Of a stretch of 64,000 nt of DNA, positions 39,001 to 51,727 are shown one piece after another; positions within the stretch are counted from its first letter, which is position 1, and the number at the start of each line of letters is the position of its first letter. The DNA is from Clitoria ternatea. Taxonomy: Eukaryota; Streptophyta; Magnoliopsida; Fabales; Fabaceae. The notes under the pieces were generated by a model. It searched no databases. It was not told where the DNA came from and saw only the letters and a program-made list of their open reading frames with translations. The stretch lies in the NCBI GenBank assembly GCA_037962975.1, contig CM075670.1, positions 232,026,242-232,090,241 on the forward strand, read 5' to 3'. The translations under genes were made by a program, and so were the position numbers.

Positions 39001-39602
39001 ATAGGCTATCACTCAACAGAACACATCAATCAACACATTTCACAGTTATAAAACACACAGTATAGCACTTTCACCCGGAACCCGTCCATAAACCATGCAT
39101 TTGAAATGTAAAGCAGCCCCCTACCTGGAATAAAGATTCCAGAAGCTCCTCGAGCTTTCAACGTTGACCGATCGTCCTTCGGTCACTCATTCACAGCCAA
39201 ACGACCTTCAAGTCCAGTCGTTAACTCTGCACTCCACTGTGGAGGAACCAAAAGCTGTCCTCTCCCACGAGCAGCTCCGCCTCACCACAGTGGACTATTT
39301 CTACAACTCCGAGGCACCCCACGCTGCAGACTCTCCCCACTCGAGATTCTATTCAGCTTTTGAGTGGAAGAAGAAGAAGAAGGGGAAGAAGACGAAGAGG
39401 AAGCAGAGACAGTGCTTCTGCATGCACGAAGGAGAAATGCTCCACTCTCATCTCTTTTTCCCAACTCAGCGTAAATGAAGGAGTGAGAGAAAGACCAATT
39501 CACTTATACCTGCCCAGAGGGCACATGCGTAACTTTCCAAGCCACTTTTAGCCAATCAGCAATGACTCTAATTGCCCACTAACTCTCGGTCAGGATGTTA
39601 CA
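36089..39602 (-). repeat. 3' LTR of the outer element, 3,514 bp
   Basis: Bounded by TGAAACATC (36089) and GATGTTACA (39602) in + orientation. Contents from left: a pair of TCGCTTGAGCG-like dyads 20 bp apart (36226 and 36246), a long zone of CACTCGGAA-type motifs (36260-37000), a module shared with the relic A LTR (37618-37755), a 144-bp tandem array (37795-38830), and a GAAGAAGAAG purine stretch (39366-39400). Open frames here come from the repeats or from purine-rich sequence and are not genes. Confidence 0.9.
37795..38830 (-). repeat. 144-bp tandem array in the outer 3' LTR, seven copies
   Basis: Unit starts: 37795, 37938, 38082, 38226, 38370, 38514 and 38658, followed by a partial copy. 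Each unit holds two half-units, 66 and 78 bp, each with AAGCGTCC(C/A)ACGCTGTATGCAC. That block contains the inverted repeat AGCGT-N3-ACGCT. Because 144 is a multiple of three, an open + frame of 283 codons runs through the array. I regard that frame as a by-product. Confidence 0.92.
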
Positions 39603-39616
39603 ATTCTCCCCTCCAT
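39603..39616 (-). other. Polypurine tract of the outer element
   Basis: On the - strand this reads GATGGAGGGGAGAAT directly before the 3' LTR start TGTAACATCC. It is the plus-strand primer site and fixes the orientation. Confidence 0.75.
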
Positions 39617-39689
39617 CTAAGAATTTCGTCCTTGAAATTCAAATATAAATTTACCTCAACAAAACAGCTCGAAATATTGCTGCCATGCC

Positions 39690-40460
39690 ACTTTAACTAA
39701 TTGTACATCTTTGTTTCTCAAGCGTTTCACCGACCGATCCACAATTCCAGTCGGTACTGCCACTGTAGTCAGGTTCTCTGATCTCAACCTCATCATCCGG
39801 CATCTCATAAGTGGAGTCGGGTAAGTATTTCCTCAATTGAAACACATAAAATACACTATGTAAATTTGATAGACAAGTCGACAATGCAATCCGACAGGCT
39901 ATAGGACCGACCCATTCTATTACTTCATAGGGTCCAATGTATTTGGGGTTCAATTTCCCGCGTATAAGTTACCCCATTCAATTCTACCACTTCACCACAA
40001 CCAATGGCACTTCCTGGTTCCTTGGCCATTCGGCCTTATATTTCTCAATGCCGATCGGTGTACTTCCACCGTCAGCTTCTCCAATTCAAAAGAGTCACTC
40101 GGCACAATCATGGACTCACATGGAATATAGGCTCGGAATTATGACACGTGAAACATATTATGGATGTTAGTTAACGAACTGGGAAGATCCAGTTGGTAAG
40201 TAACATTACCAATTCTCTCCAATATTCAATATTGTCCGATATATCTCGGATTAAGCCCTTGGCTCTTCAATATCCGACCACTAGAATTTCTTCTTCAAAC
40301 CGTGATACCTCTTGGCAATACCGGGACAAATACTCAAAAGAGCTCCCATGTGCTTCAGTTAGCACGGTTTTCCAGGATTCACCTTTTGCAGGCACCACCA
40401 CTCGGTCTCGGAATCTCCAAATTCCGTCAATGCCCTTGGTTAATCCCATATCTACCTCTT
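39690..40460 (-). pseudogene. Pol tail of the outer element: two integrase C-terminal modules
   Basis: Read in - direction, 40449-40267 gives GIDGIWRFRDRVVVPAKGE, the region before the integrase zinc finger. About 40260-40080 gives LNPRYIGQY, a stop, then ILERIGNVTYQLDLPSSL and IHNMFHVS. After that, 39953-39770 gives NPKYIGPYEVIEWVG and LRKYLPDS. The last two are both integrase C-terminal GPY/F-type modules but differ in sequence. The integrase catalytic core is absent, and stops and frameshifts are present. The region is a chimeric, deleted pol remnant. Confidence 0.75.
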
Positions 40461-40718
40461 GAGAATGTCACTCGGAAGCTTCTCATTCGAGAAGATTATT
40501 CAGAGTTTGAGGGTAATTTTCTCCCAAAAATCTTTCCACCTTAAAAAATCACTCAGAATCCAAGTCCACTTTGAAGACGAACCTGAGTTCAAATTCAGTA
40601 GCTCCAAACATCGACCTGAGTACGAATAAATTCACCTCTCGGATATCTACTCCCCTTGGAAGCCATTCACTCGGAAACTTACTCATTCAAAGTTCCTCTT
40701 TCCGTCCAGAAGTACTTT
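40461..40718. other. Internal spacer with CACTCGGAA motifs
   Basis: No coding signal. Short CACTCGGAA/CACTCAGAA motifs recur, as in the LTRs. The stretch ends at the solo LTR's target duplication ACTTT (40714-40718). Confidence 0.6.
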
Positions 40719-43628
40719 TGTGACGACCCTCGTCAATTTTCTTATTTTTCACAATAGATTTTTCGCTTTTAATAAAAATCCACTCGGTCTTAATATAAAA
40801 TAATATTTACTTTTCTTAAATTCATTCAAAATAATAAAATCTTACTCAAAATAGCAATAACCGATTGGGAATAAATCCTTAAATAAAGCATATTAAAAAT
40901 AATGACCGATCGGAATATTTCAACATAAAATTGAAAATCAGCGGAAGGAAGAAATCAGAGTCAGGGATCATTCGCCTGAGCGAGACCCTGATTCACTTAG
41001 GTGAGATTCGACTCGCTTGAGTGAATGCTACTCTTTAAACCTGAGCGAACCAGACTTACCAGGGAAACTCACAAGTCGGGGTTTCACTTGGCAAAAGGTC
41101 CACTCGGTCAACTCTCTCTCGGGAACAGCTTACCCATACATCACTCAGAAAAGGTTCATTCAATCTTATATCACTCGGAAAACACCCTAACCTTACTTCA
41201 CTCAGAAGAGGCTCTCTCGGCCATAACTCACTCGGAAACATTCTCGCCTTCACTCGAAAGCACTTCACTCGAAAACGTTCTATTTTTCTTCACTCGGAAC
41301 ATTCTACTCTTTCTTCACTCGGTAATGATTCTCTCAGCCACAGCTCACTCGAAGACACAATAATCTTCCACTCGGAAGTGGGTCTCTCGGTTATTCTTCA
41401 CTCAAAGAAATGAGGGATACTCACTTGATCGAAAATGGGCACCAATTCAATCGGCCCTTGCTCGGATAAGAAGGAATCCACTCGGCTAGGTTCACCCGGT
41501 AATCGACTCTACTATAGCAGTGCAAACTCACTCATAAAGTAAACACCAATCATTTATCATCAAGAATTTATACTCACTTCACACAGTATACCGATTCAAT
41601 TTTATTTCATCATACAGGTAACACTGTAGCATCAAACACTCGGAAAAACTCAATACATATAAATTACAATTCATTCAAATTCACTCGGTGCCTTGGCATC
41701 AATCCTCCGCTTGGTGCACCTCCATGGCTCCGACCTCTTCCCTGTCACTGGTTACTAAAAATGAAAACCACAGCAAGGGTGAGTGTTTAGCATCATAATT
41801 AATCTAGAACGGAATTTCAATAAAATACGAGTATAAACTCCGTCCGATTTCTTTCTCCTCAATTTACACCTTTCACCCGACAATTAACTCACTCAGCAAT
41901 CATAACAATTAACAGCCATTTTAATAAAATCATTCAACAAGTAACTCACTCGGCAAGCACAATAATTTACCACTCGGTAATTATAACAATCACTCAGCAA
42001 TATATAAAATTATACTCTGCAAATACATCAAATACTCAACAATTATTTCAATTCTCATTCGGCAATTAAAACCAATTGCACTTAGCAAAATTATCAAATC
42101 AACTTTCACAACTGACTCGGAAAATTGACACAGTATCCGGATACTCAAAGGATCGACCTTCAGCTGGGGGTCCTACTTGACACCCCGTGAACCCTGCTTG
42201 GTTCACCGAGTCCTGCTTGACTCCCCCTCAACCACTGGGTCATAGACCTCTGGGTAGCTCAACTGGGTCCTGCTTGACCACTGAAGCCAAAAACGAGGGT
42301 AACATATACCATCGATCATCCCATACCACATCATCATATAATCATATTTCACAAGTGGCCATTAACAACATCACTCGGGTGACCTGCTTGTCAAACCCGA
42401 CTCATTAACAACATCACCCGGGTGACCTACTCGTCAAACCCGACTCTACATTGCCACAAAACACCGATTGTCAGCGCATCAATATTTCAATTTCAATCGG
42501 ATTTACACATACACACACGATCCTCAACCGATCAGTGTCCACATACATACATGTATATACATTAACTTTCACCCAGCATCATCTCATCACAACATCAAGT
42601 AATTCACTTTCAATCGAAATATGCCACACACACGATCAGAAACCGATCGGTGTCCATACATATGCATACACACAACAACTCATCCAGCATCATCTTTATT
42701 ATCACAACATTAAATATTTCTCAAGTCTCACACACACGATCCTAAACCGATCGGTGTGCACATTCACACATGCATATACATTCACAACACACACACACGA
42801 TCCTAAACCGATTGGTGTGCACATTCATATGTACATTCATACACATTCATATAATTTTCACTCAACATTATCTCTTACCCGGTTTACAGTTATTCCAATG
42901 ACTCGGACAGTATGTCCTATTCTAATTAATTATAACCCGAACACCCCTCTTACCTCTGTTCCATGCTTCAACAATTTCTGGGTTCACAGCTCCTCCGTTC
43001 CAGCACTAGCTTCCTTACTCGTTCCACTACCTACGGTTTGGAACGTGAAATACGTTACCATCACACCACCATCCACACGATCAAGGGCCATTTTCAGGCT
43101 CACAGCCAAGAGGAGTAGGGATCAGAACAGTACCCCTTCCATACACATGACCATTCGGTCCAGAAAAGAAGTGAAAGAGGTGAGGTATCAATTTTAAACG
43201 GTTCAAAAGACTTACCTTGAAACCACTGTCACAGCTATGTAATTATTTCAAGGTTTGATGCAAAGATGGACCTCCTTTCAAAGCTTAAAGCTCTCAACAA
43301 TGGAAGAAGAAGAAAAGTAGCAGAAGTTCTTCACGTGAAAGAGAGTGAATGATTGCGCAAATGATTGAAGAAGGAGAAGAAAACTATTATTTAAACTCAT
43401 GACAACCGGTTACCTTCTCAACCGGTCACTTCTAATCGGTAACCTCTTCAACCGGTCATTTCTCCAATTCCTTTACAATTTCTTTAAAGATTTAATTAAA
43501 CTTCTCTTCTTCTAATCACACCCTTTATAATTAACCAATAATTCATAAAAATATCAAATAAATTCCTAAAAAAAATTTTAATATTTTCTCGCTACACAAA
43601 ATTTTCTATAAATATCCGGGATGTCACA
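40719..43628 (-). mobile_element. Solo LTR (2,910 bp) nested in the outer element
   Basis: In + orientation it starts TGTGACGACCC and ends GGGATGTCACA, flanked on both sides by ACTTT (40714-40718 and 43629-43633). By analogy with neighbouring LTRs (TGTAACATCC starts), the element sense is the - strand, beginning TGTGACATCCCGG. Contents: four dyad motifs about 20 bp apart (40972-41048), CACTCGGAA motifs (41090-41400), and a hairpin-repeat zone (42511-42820). There are no internal genes and no second LTR, as expected after LTR-LTR recombination. Confidence 0.88.
42511..42820. repeat. Four inverted-repeat units in the solo LTR
   Basis: Each unit reads about CACACACGATC-(CTAAAC)-CGATCGGTGTG, a stem of roughly ten pairs. 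Starts are near 42514, 42628, 42730 and 42793. The flanking CATACATATG-like sequence is less conserved. A second local duplication (CACCCGGGTGACCT) lies at 42370-42445. Confidence 0.7.
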
Positions 43629-43633
43629 ACTTT

Positions 43634-44164
43634 TCCCCTGGAAAAGGTTAATCGGTGGCACATCACACGGACTTTAGAAATTTCTCCCTTGACGCCCTTC
43701 CACTGGGAATCGTCTCACTCGGTACCATTCCACTCGGAAGTGTCACACTCAGAGACACTTCACTCGAAAAGTCACACGACTCAGAGATACTCCACTCGGC
43801 CTCTATTCAAAAAATTTTCAGCCTGAGAATTACTTATTCAAATTCAAGCTTTTCTTTATTTGGCAGTATTTCTCACGGAATAACCCATTCAGAAACGTTT
43901 CTCCCGGAGACGTTTCACTCGGATTCTGCCTTACTCAAAAGTGTCACATTCGGACACAGTTTTCTTAGTAATAATTCTCTTAATGATGTTTCACTCGGAA
44001 ACATCTTAACTTTACTTCACTCAGTAGTTCTTTCTCCTAGAAAGATTTCACTCAGAATTATATTCCTTTTCTCTACTCGGAATTATCTCCACATTCTCAC
44101 ACTCGGAAATATATTAATCTTCCCTGAGCGAATTCTCGCCTCATCGATTATTTCAGCTCAAGTC
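43634..44164. other. Internal spacer of the outer element
   Basis: Continuation of the motif-rich spacer cut by the solo LTR. CACTCGG motifs occur throughout. The phrase at about 43987, GATGTTTCACTCGGAAACAT, is also found in the relic A LTR near 29783. No credible gene. Confidence 0.6.
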
Positions 44165-44830
44165 ATGGTCCTTTATTAAATTCTCAGTAATAACCGGCTA
44201 GACCCAATAAAACTTCTAATCTCAGTGACAGATTTGGGTCTCACATATGCCATCACTACTTTCACCTTAGATGGACCGACAGCAATGCCATCTTGGAGAT
44301 GACGTGTCCCATAAATTGGATCCCATCCAACCAAAAGTCATACACCGATAACTTTGCAATTAATTACTTCCCTTTCAGTACCACAGTACTATGTGGAGAT
44401 GTTCTTCATACTCCAAGTATGACTCAGAATAAATATGAATATCATCAATGAATACTTCATGAACCGATCCAAGTAAGGCTGGAAGATACTGTTCATACAA
44501 TCGTGAACACCGCCTGAACATTTACCACACCAAACGACATTACCATATTCGTAAAGTGGCCATAACAAGTCCTGGACGCCGTTTCAAGGATATCAGAAGT
44601 CTTGATCCAATTTGATGGTATCCGGACTGCAATTCGATCTTAGAAAAGACCGAAGTACCCCATAATTGCTCAATCAGATTATCAACCCTTGGTAGTGGAT
44701 ATTTACTCTCTATAGCTAGCTTATTCAATCGGTGGTAATCAATGCATAACCGCTTACCACCATCACTCTTCTTACCCAGGAACATCGGGGCAACCCTTGT
44801 CGGAAAGATCACCTTTCTATTTGACAATCT
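44165..44830 (-). pseudogene. Reverse transcriptase fragment of the outer element
   Basis: Read in - direction: RLCIDYHRLNKLAIESKYPL, LPRVDNLIEQL and FSKIELQSGYHQI, then after frameshifts the region with LDRF and VFIDDIHIYSE (catalytic IDD), and finally SVTEIRSFIG. Motif order matches Ty3/gypsy RT. Several frameshifts and stops make it non-functional. RNase H and the integrase core do not follow. Confidence 0.8.
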
Positions 44831-46470
44831 ACCGTCACCTTAATAGCCAATTTATACCAAGGAAATAACCTCTAATTCTTCAGAGGTAAGCACACAGGGG
44901 TTAAAATAAATCTTCTACCCCCATTTTGATACGCCATCACCTACTACCCATTCAACACAACTCTCATCTTTATCCAGAACAACCAGATAGACTCAGATCA
45001 TCACCATAAGTAGCTACAGCCTCACCTGCTCGACCTATGAATCGCTGCATCCGACCTACAGGATGACGTCTCATTCTCATAGGGGTTACAACAAATACAT
45101 AAAGTCAATGCAAAGTGTACGCCGCCACAATACCTATAGTGTGTAGAGTCATATTGGAATAAAATACCTTACATTCTTATCACTCGCATCAATCATACTT
45201 ACTCAAATGATACTAATTCGCATGAGAATTAGTGGCAATTCACACAAGTCTATAATCAACACACTTATATCAACATCATTATTATACATAATCTGGCATA
45301 AATCACGTAATAATAGTCATTATATATCAGTTACCATCACCATAAAATGGTATAATAGCAATCGACTTCCAATCCTCACAGGGTATATACCTCATCATTG
45401 GATCTCATCCATCATAAAACCATAATCCGACAGTCTATTAATCCTTCACTTCATTACACATCACCGACCATCAATCAACTTAAGCCTAGATGATTCACTA
45501 AACTCTCTTCAAGTCTGCAACTCAAGGCTACAATATAATTTTCAATCACATTCATCGTTGGCATTTCATCTTATGGCGGTTCTAGCCTCAATGATTTATC
45601 ACACAATTATTTTTGTTATGGCTCGACCATTCACAAGATCCGATCAATCACTAGACTTAGTAAGTCTAAGGGTTACCTAGAGCCCGTTGTGGAACACTAC
45701 CCCAACATCCGTCGTTAAGTATGACTCGTACATAGTATAGAGTTTAGACCATCATAGGGTCCAATTACATCAATTCCCCACAACATCCGATCATACAAGA
45801 TCATGGCAAATCAACGGGGTCACCACGTCTAGTGGCCTAACATCAAATCAATCATTCACTCGGTTTTCACACACCAAAAACCGAGACACGACCCCAATCT
45901 AACACGTATCCGATTTCACATTTAATCACTTATCACCTACTCAAATTCCCAATCTAGGGAACTGCAATAAATCACTTATATCATATATCATATAGGGTTC
46001 TTGTGCCAAAGGATAACTCATCCTTTGCAAATGGCACAACCGATCATTTGAATTCGAAAACACCACACTAGGGGATTCCTTCAATATTATTCATTTAATC
46101 AACTCAAACATGTGAGTTCCATTTCGTTCAACAAGCATGCCTCGGCTATGAGCCACTAGGATGGCTTATACAAGAGACCGAACTAATTAATTCAACTCAA
46201 TATATAAGAAGGTCTCAACATCCATCACTTTATTCCCTCCTAGTCAACCCAGGCTTAAAATAACCTCTAAGTATTTCGTGAATAATCAAACCAGGGTAGT
46301 AACAAATCTTCTACCCCAAAGCAAGATTCCAACAGTAATACCTTTCACCATCGTCCTCACACAAACGCTCGTAGGCATGTAGCCCATAAATCATGCTTAG
46401 GCATGTGTCAAATCTAATAGGATATCACAAGCAATTATGACAACCGGTCATATTACGCACATCCGCTTAC
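44831..46470. other. Degraded interior of the outer element, no coding recognised
   Basis: About 1.6 kb where gag and protease would be expected. I could not identify zinc knuckles or a DSGA protease core on the - strand. Either this part is too decayed or it was replaced by unrelated sequence. Confidence 0.5.
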
Positions 46471-46479
46471 TCACAGTAA

Positions 46480-46630
46480 GCACACCTTGAGATTCACTCG
46501 GCTTCCGCTTCAGGAAGTGATCTAAACCCTGATCATTATCGGCTCGAGGCCGATTCTTCCTCTCAAAGATATCAGCAAAGTGCTAAAACGCCGCCGCCAT
46601 AGCATCCATGCAGTGACGGTTAGCCATGTC
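46480..46630 (-). pseudogene. Gag N-terminal remnant of the outer element
   Basis: In - direction: MANRHCMDAMAAAF, a stop, then FADIFERKNRPRADNDQGLD. This matches the N-terminal Gag of relic A (DAMAAAFQRVADILERQNQ). It starts 155 bp downstream of the primer site, as expected for gag. Confidence 0.7.
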
Positions 46631-46782
46631 TTATCCAGAAATCAACACCCTTTCAAGGGTAAGAATACCGACTATTTACAGCCGATCACATTATAGTTCT
46701 GACACATAACAATTTATCACTCAATATTATTCAACTCAATAGTATATAGTAAGTATTCCTTGGCCTTGGACCTTTTAAGTCC

Positions 46783-46794
46783 GCTCTGATACCA
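46783..46794 (-). other. Primer binding site of the outer element
   Basis: Exact TGGTATCAGAGC on the - strand, three bases from the 5' LTR boundary at 46798. Confidence 0.85.
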
Positions 46795-46797
46795 AAA

Positions 46798-49700
46798 TGA
46801 AACATCCCGACTTAAATAAAACAAGTCCGAGATAGGGGAAAATTTTTCACGTTCAGAATAGGAGTCGGGACAAAATAAAAGCAAACCCGAAGTCGAGGGA
46901 AACACAAAACCGAGTCAGGGAAACCAGCAGAAGTCGCTTGAGCGGGCTCCTACTCGCTAGAGCGAAATCCTACACTCGGTATTTTCATATCGTCACTCGG
47001 AATCGGGACTTTCATTCACTTGGGAATGGTCCCTACCAGGTCATACCTCACTCGAAATTCTTACTCAGCCAGATTCTTACTCTTCACTTAGAAGATCTCC
47101 TCACAAACGTGGTTCGCTCGGAAGCGTTTTAATCTTCACTCGGGAAATGATTCCCTTGGTTATTTCCACTCGGGATCTATAAACCTTCCTTCACCCGGAA
47201 GTATTTTTCCCCACTCATACATCACTCGGAGGCACTTCAACCTCAATTCACTCGGAAGTGTTTTACCCATTCTTTACTCGAGAATATTTTAATCATCCTT
47301 CACTCAGAAAACACCTTAACCTTTCTTCCCTCGGAAGTGATCTCCTTAATCAAGTTTCACCCGGAAATACTCTAACCTCTCTTCACTCGGAAGAATTCAC
47401 TAGGTTAAGACCTGCTCGGAAATATTTGAACCTTATCTACTCGGAATAGGTTTACTAAGATGGGTTTCACTTGGAAACGTTTTGACTGTTCTTCCCTCAG
47501 AAGAAATTCTCCCGGTCAGTTCTCACTCGGGAGTATTAAACCCTTCTTCCCTTGGAAGAGGTTCTCCCAGCTATGTTTCACTCGGAGATATATTGACTAT
47601 TCTTTCCTCGGAAGTAGTCCCACCGAACACATCTCTCTCGGAATTATTCTAAGCTTCATTCACTCAGAAAAAGGCTCTCCCAACTGTATCTCACACAGAA
47701 CCATTTGGTCCTTGACATTTTTCCTATAACAGTACTTCTTAGATAATTCAACAACTTCATAACATCGTATATAAACATATACTCAGAATACTGGGTAGTT
47801 CGAATTTATATTATATATAAATATGTGTTCAACAAGACAGAGTTCATAAGAGTCGGCCAATGCTATATCATATCTATAAACATTATGTACACTACACATA
47901 TACAATACTCTTCACACAGTTGACGTTCACTCGTCATTCTCCATTCCGACTGATACCTACTGAAAATATAGCCACAGTAGGGGTGAGCATTTTACATATT
48001 AAATGACAGTTATTGACTCGGATTAATCCTCAGATTCTTAATTATGCAATTACACATCTCAATCAATAATAACATACACTGCCATTCAATATGAATATTC
48101 ACACAACATCATCCAATCGGGATTATTCAATTCATTCAGTCGGAATTCACTCAAATCATTCAGGGCTATATTAATCATGTTATTCTCAATAACATACACA
48201 CATAAACATGCAAGACACATTGCACTCGGCAACAGTTTCATTGTGCACACATTTATTCAGTCGGATCTGATTGTTCATTATTAATTTTTATGTTGCAACA
48301 TAGGCTCCAAGCCTTTTTCTCAGCTCCAAGCTGATCCGGCCGTTTTACTGGTACCAAACCGTTTGCCCTCTCATGTAACACAGTCACTCCAAGTGACAAC
48401 GGAAGTGTTACGGGCAGCCCTGAGTCCAACTCGGTAGGCTTGCCTTGAGTCCAACCCAAGGTCTTTCTTTGTATCTCATACATATTCATTTGATTACCAT
48501 TTCTATATTAAGCGTCCCTCGCTGTATGCACTCGACATTTCAATGGTGCATCACATGCATATGATTATAATTATCAAGTGCCCAACGCTGTATACACTCG
48601 GCATTCTCATCTTCATATCTTATACATATTCATTTGATTATCATTTCTATATTAAGCGTCCCACGTTGTATGCACTCGGCATTTCAATGGTGAATCACAT
48701 GCATATAATTATACTCATCAAGTGTCCAACGCTGTATGCACTCGACATTCTCATCTTCATCTCTCATACATATTCATTTGATTACCATTTCTATATTAAG
48801 CGTCCCACGCTGTATGCACTCGGCATTTCAATGGTGAATCACATGCATATGATTATAATCATCAAGCGTCCAACGTTGTATGCACTCGACATTCTCATCT
48901 TTATATCTCATACATATTCATTTGATTACCATTTCTATATTAAGCGTCCCACGCTGTATGCACTCGACATTTCAATGGTGAATCACATATGATTATAATC
49001 ATCAAGCGTCCAACGCTGTATGCACTCGGTATTCTCATCTTTATATCTCATACATATTCATTTGATTACCATTTCTATATTAAGCGTCCCACGCTGTATG
49101 CACTCGGCATTTCAATGGTGAATCAAATGCATATGGTTATAATCATCAAGCGTCCAACGCTGTATGCACTCGGCATTCTTATCTTTATATCTCATACATA
49201 TTCATTTGATTATCATTTCTATATTAAGCGTCCCACGCTGTATGCACTCGGCATTTCAATGGTGAATCAAATGCATATGATTTTAATCATCAAGCGTCCA
49301 ACGCTGTATGCACTCAACATTCTCATCTTTATATCTCATGCATATTCATTTGATTACCATTTCTATATTAAGCGTCCCACGCTGTATGCACTCGGCATTT
49401 CAATGGTGAATCAAATTCATATGATTTTAATCATCAAGCGTCCCACGCTGTATGCACTTGGCATTCTCATTTTAATCAACATACTTCAAATGCAATTCCA
49501 TATACAATCATATAGTGAGCGTTTGACGCTATAAACAGTCGACATACACAATTTCAGTAACATGCATTTTAATATAAAACAGACCCAACTATTTCACAGC
49601 ACATGCAACCGGTATTCACACAGCATTCTCATGATTATCAACATGCATCTCATGGACGGAAATCAACATACACTATACAACTCGTAGTTATCACAAATCC

Positions 49701-49892
49701 GGGCACTTCATAGGCTATCACTCAACAGAACACATCAATCAACACATTTCACAGTTATAAAACACACAGTATAACACTTTTACCCGGAACCTGTCCATAA
49801 ACCATGCATTTGAAATGTAAAGCAGCCCCCTACCTGGAATAAAGATTCCAGAAGCTCCTCGAGCTTTCAACGCTGATTGATCGTCCTTCGGT
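46798..49892 (-). repeat. 5' LTR of the outer element, first segment
   Basis: Collinear with 36089-39180 of the other LTR, from TGAAACATCCCGACTT onward. In the first 265 bp I count about 13 differences, mostly transitions. It is interrupted at 49892 by the inner element. The remaining 420 bp continue at 62100. Confidence 0.9.
48507..49530 (-). repeat. 144-bp tandem array in the outer 5' LTR, seven copies
   Basis: Unit starts: 48507, 48651, 48795, 48939, 49079, 49223 and 49367. The copy number equals that of the partner LTR. The fourth unit is 140 bp because GCAT was lost in CACATGCATATG, which breaks the open frame seen in the other LTR. Confidence 0.92.
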
Positions 49893-51545
49893 TGTAACAC
49901 CCCGAATTTTTAAAATAGGAAGATAAATTAAGAAAATAAATATGGGATAATTAAATGTAGGCTAATTAATATCCCAAAATTCTTGAAATGATTTAAACAA
50001 GACTTTTCAAAATTTCTGGTGAATTATGGTGATCGGTTGAGTTGAAAACTGACCCAGATAAAATATGGGTGTCCGACCAAGTATCTCTGATTGAGATGCC
50101 ATTGGTCAGGGCTGTAGATAATATTATTGGGAATCTGAATATGTACTCGGAATAATTTTTAGAATATGTATTAAGCCCAAACGGCGAACCTGTTTGTTTA
50201 AAAAATGAAAGAGTTAATGAAGGCCTAATAACTTAAAAACTAAACTCACATTTTCATTTCACTCCCGTTGCATTCTTCTTCTCCACGCCGCCTTACCTCT
50301 TCTTTTCTTCTTCTACACTTTCTTCTTCATTACTCATCCTCTCTTCCTCCAAAAAACCCTATGTAAAAAGAAAGATATATCTTCCTTCTTCATTGTTATC
50401 CTTCAAGAAGCTCAAGAAAAGCTTGGAGCTTGGGATCTTTTCTTCCTCCTCTCATTTTCGTGTGGACCTTCTCCTCTTTTGCAAACTCACTCTTTACTCC
50501 TCTTGAGGTAAAATTATTACCATTTTCCATGTATATAAACATATTACTATGTGTTTTCAATGTTAAGAAAGCATTAATCTATGTAGGTTACTTGGAGAAA
50601 CATTAAATGTGGAAACCCTAAGATGGGTTGACATAAATACAAGCTTATGAATAATTAATGAGGTAGTTGTAATTATGGTGGGAAAAGAAGGAGGTATATG
50701 AGTATTTATGAAGGTTGGTAGGTTTGATGAAAACCCTAAATTTGAATTTAGGAGGAAATGTATAATATTGAAGAGTATAGCATTTATTGAAGAAGTTAGC
50801 ATTTGTTGATAGGAAGAGTGTTATAAATGATGAGGTAGAGACATTTAATGATGATGATGTTGACTTGAAGTCATAATAGGTGTGAAACTCACCAAGGTGT
50901 TGGTGGAAGCTTAATAGATGGGATAACCTAACAAGTAGGTTGTAGCTCTTGGTAATAATGGATTGTGATTTAAGAGAAGGAATTCCCGAAGCCTAATTAG
51001 GCCAATGAATGAATTGATAAATAGTTCCCACATGATAAGAATCATGTGTATACCTATGTATATGTATATTGAATTGATGTTTGAAAGAATATTTGATGTG
51101 GCCCTATAATTGATTGGTGTAGGGCTTGGCAATATTGGTGAAGCAGGAACATCAACCCCAGAGGTCTACTTCTCTTGAGGTAGGAGAGGGGTGTATTTTC
51201 TAAATGCATGAGAATTATGATGATAATGTATGTATTAATGTAGTATGACATGTTTGCTTGGATGAAGGTGATATTATGTGTATGTGAAATGAATTATGTA
51301 TGGTGATGTGAATTTAGTGTTTATATGATGAAGCTTAAGTGAGGCTATGGATGAACATTATTGTATACATGGCATGACATGCATATTATGATGATGTTGA
51401 TAAGTGGTTGCGATCACTTGATAATGGAAATGAAAAAAAGGCTTGCGAGTTCCTATGATTGTTAGACTGGTGGTTGCGATCACCTGGTATTGAAATGAAA
51501 GGCCCTGCGGGACCAATGAGATTGAATGCCCATGGTTGCGATCAT

Positions 51546-51727
51546 GAGGCGGGAGTACCCCTTGCGAGGAGGGAAACCTATATGAAATGTTTATGAGGTG
51601 GGAGTACCCCTTGCGAGGAGGGAAACCTATATGAAATGTTTATGAGGTGGGAGTACCCCTTGCGAGGAGGGAAACCTATATGAAATGTTTATGAGGCGGG
51701 AGTACCCCTTGCGAGGCGGGAAACCTT
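51546..51727 (+). repeat. 49-bp tandem array in the 5' LTR, three units plus partial
   Basis: Units start at 51546, 51595, 51644 and a partial one at 51693, each with GGGAGTACCCCTTGCGAGG. The partner LTR has one unit fewer (60161, 60210, partial 60259). This one unit accounts exactly for the 49-bp length difference between the LTRs. Confidence 0.93.

Noticed and set aside
39360..39420. GAAGAAGAAG purine run as a coding region or splicing enhancer
   Set aside because: It is a low-complexity purine stretch inside an LTR, with a matching copy at 62282-62330. Open frames on both strands there are composition effects.
42451..43197. 248-codon ORF in the solo LTR
   Set aside because: His/Thr-rich translation of CACACA and hairpin repeats; not a protein family.
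50563..51251. Small ORFs in the inner LTR (also repeated at 59178-59866)
   Set aside because: They duplicate only because LTRs are duplicated. They are low-complexity translations with no family resemblance.
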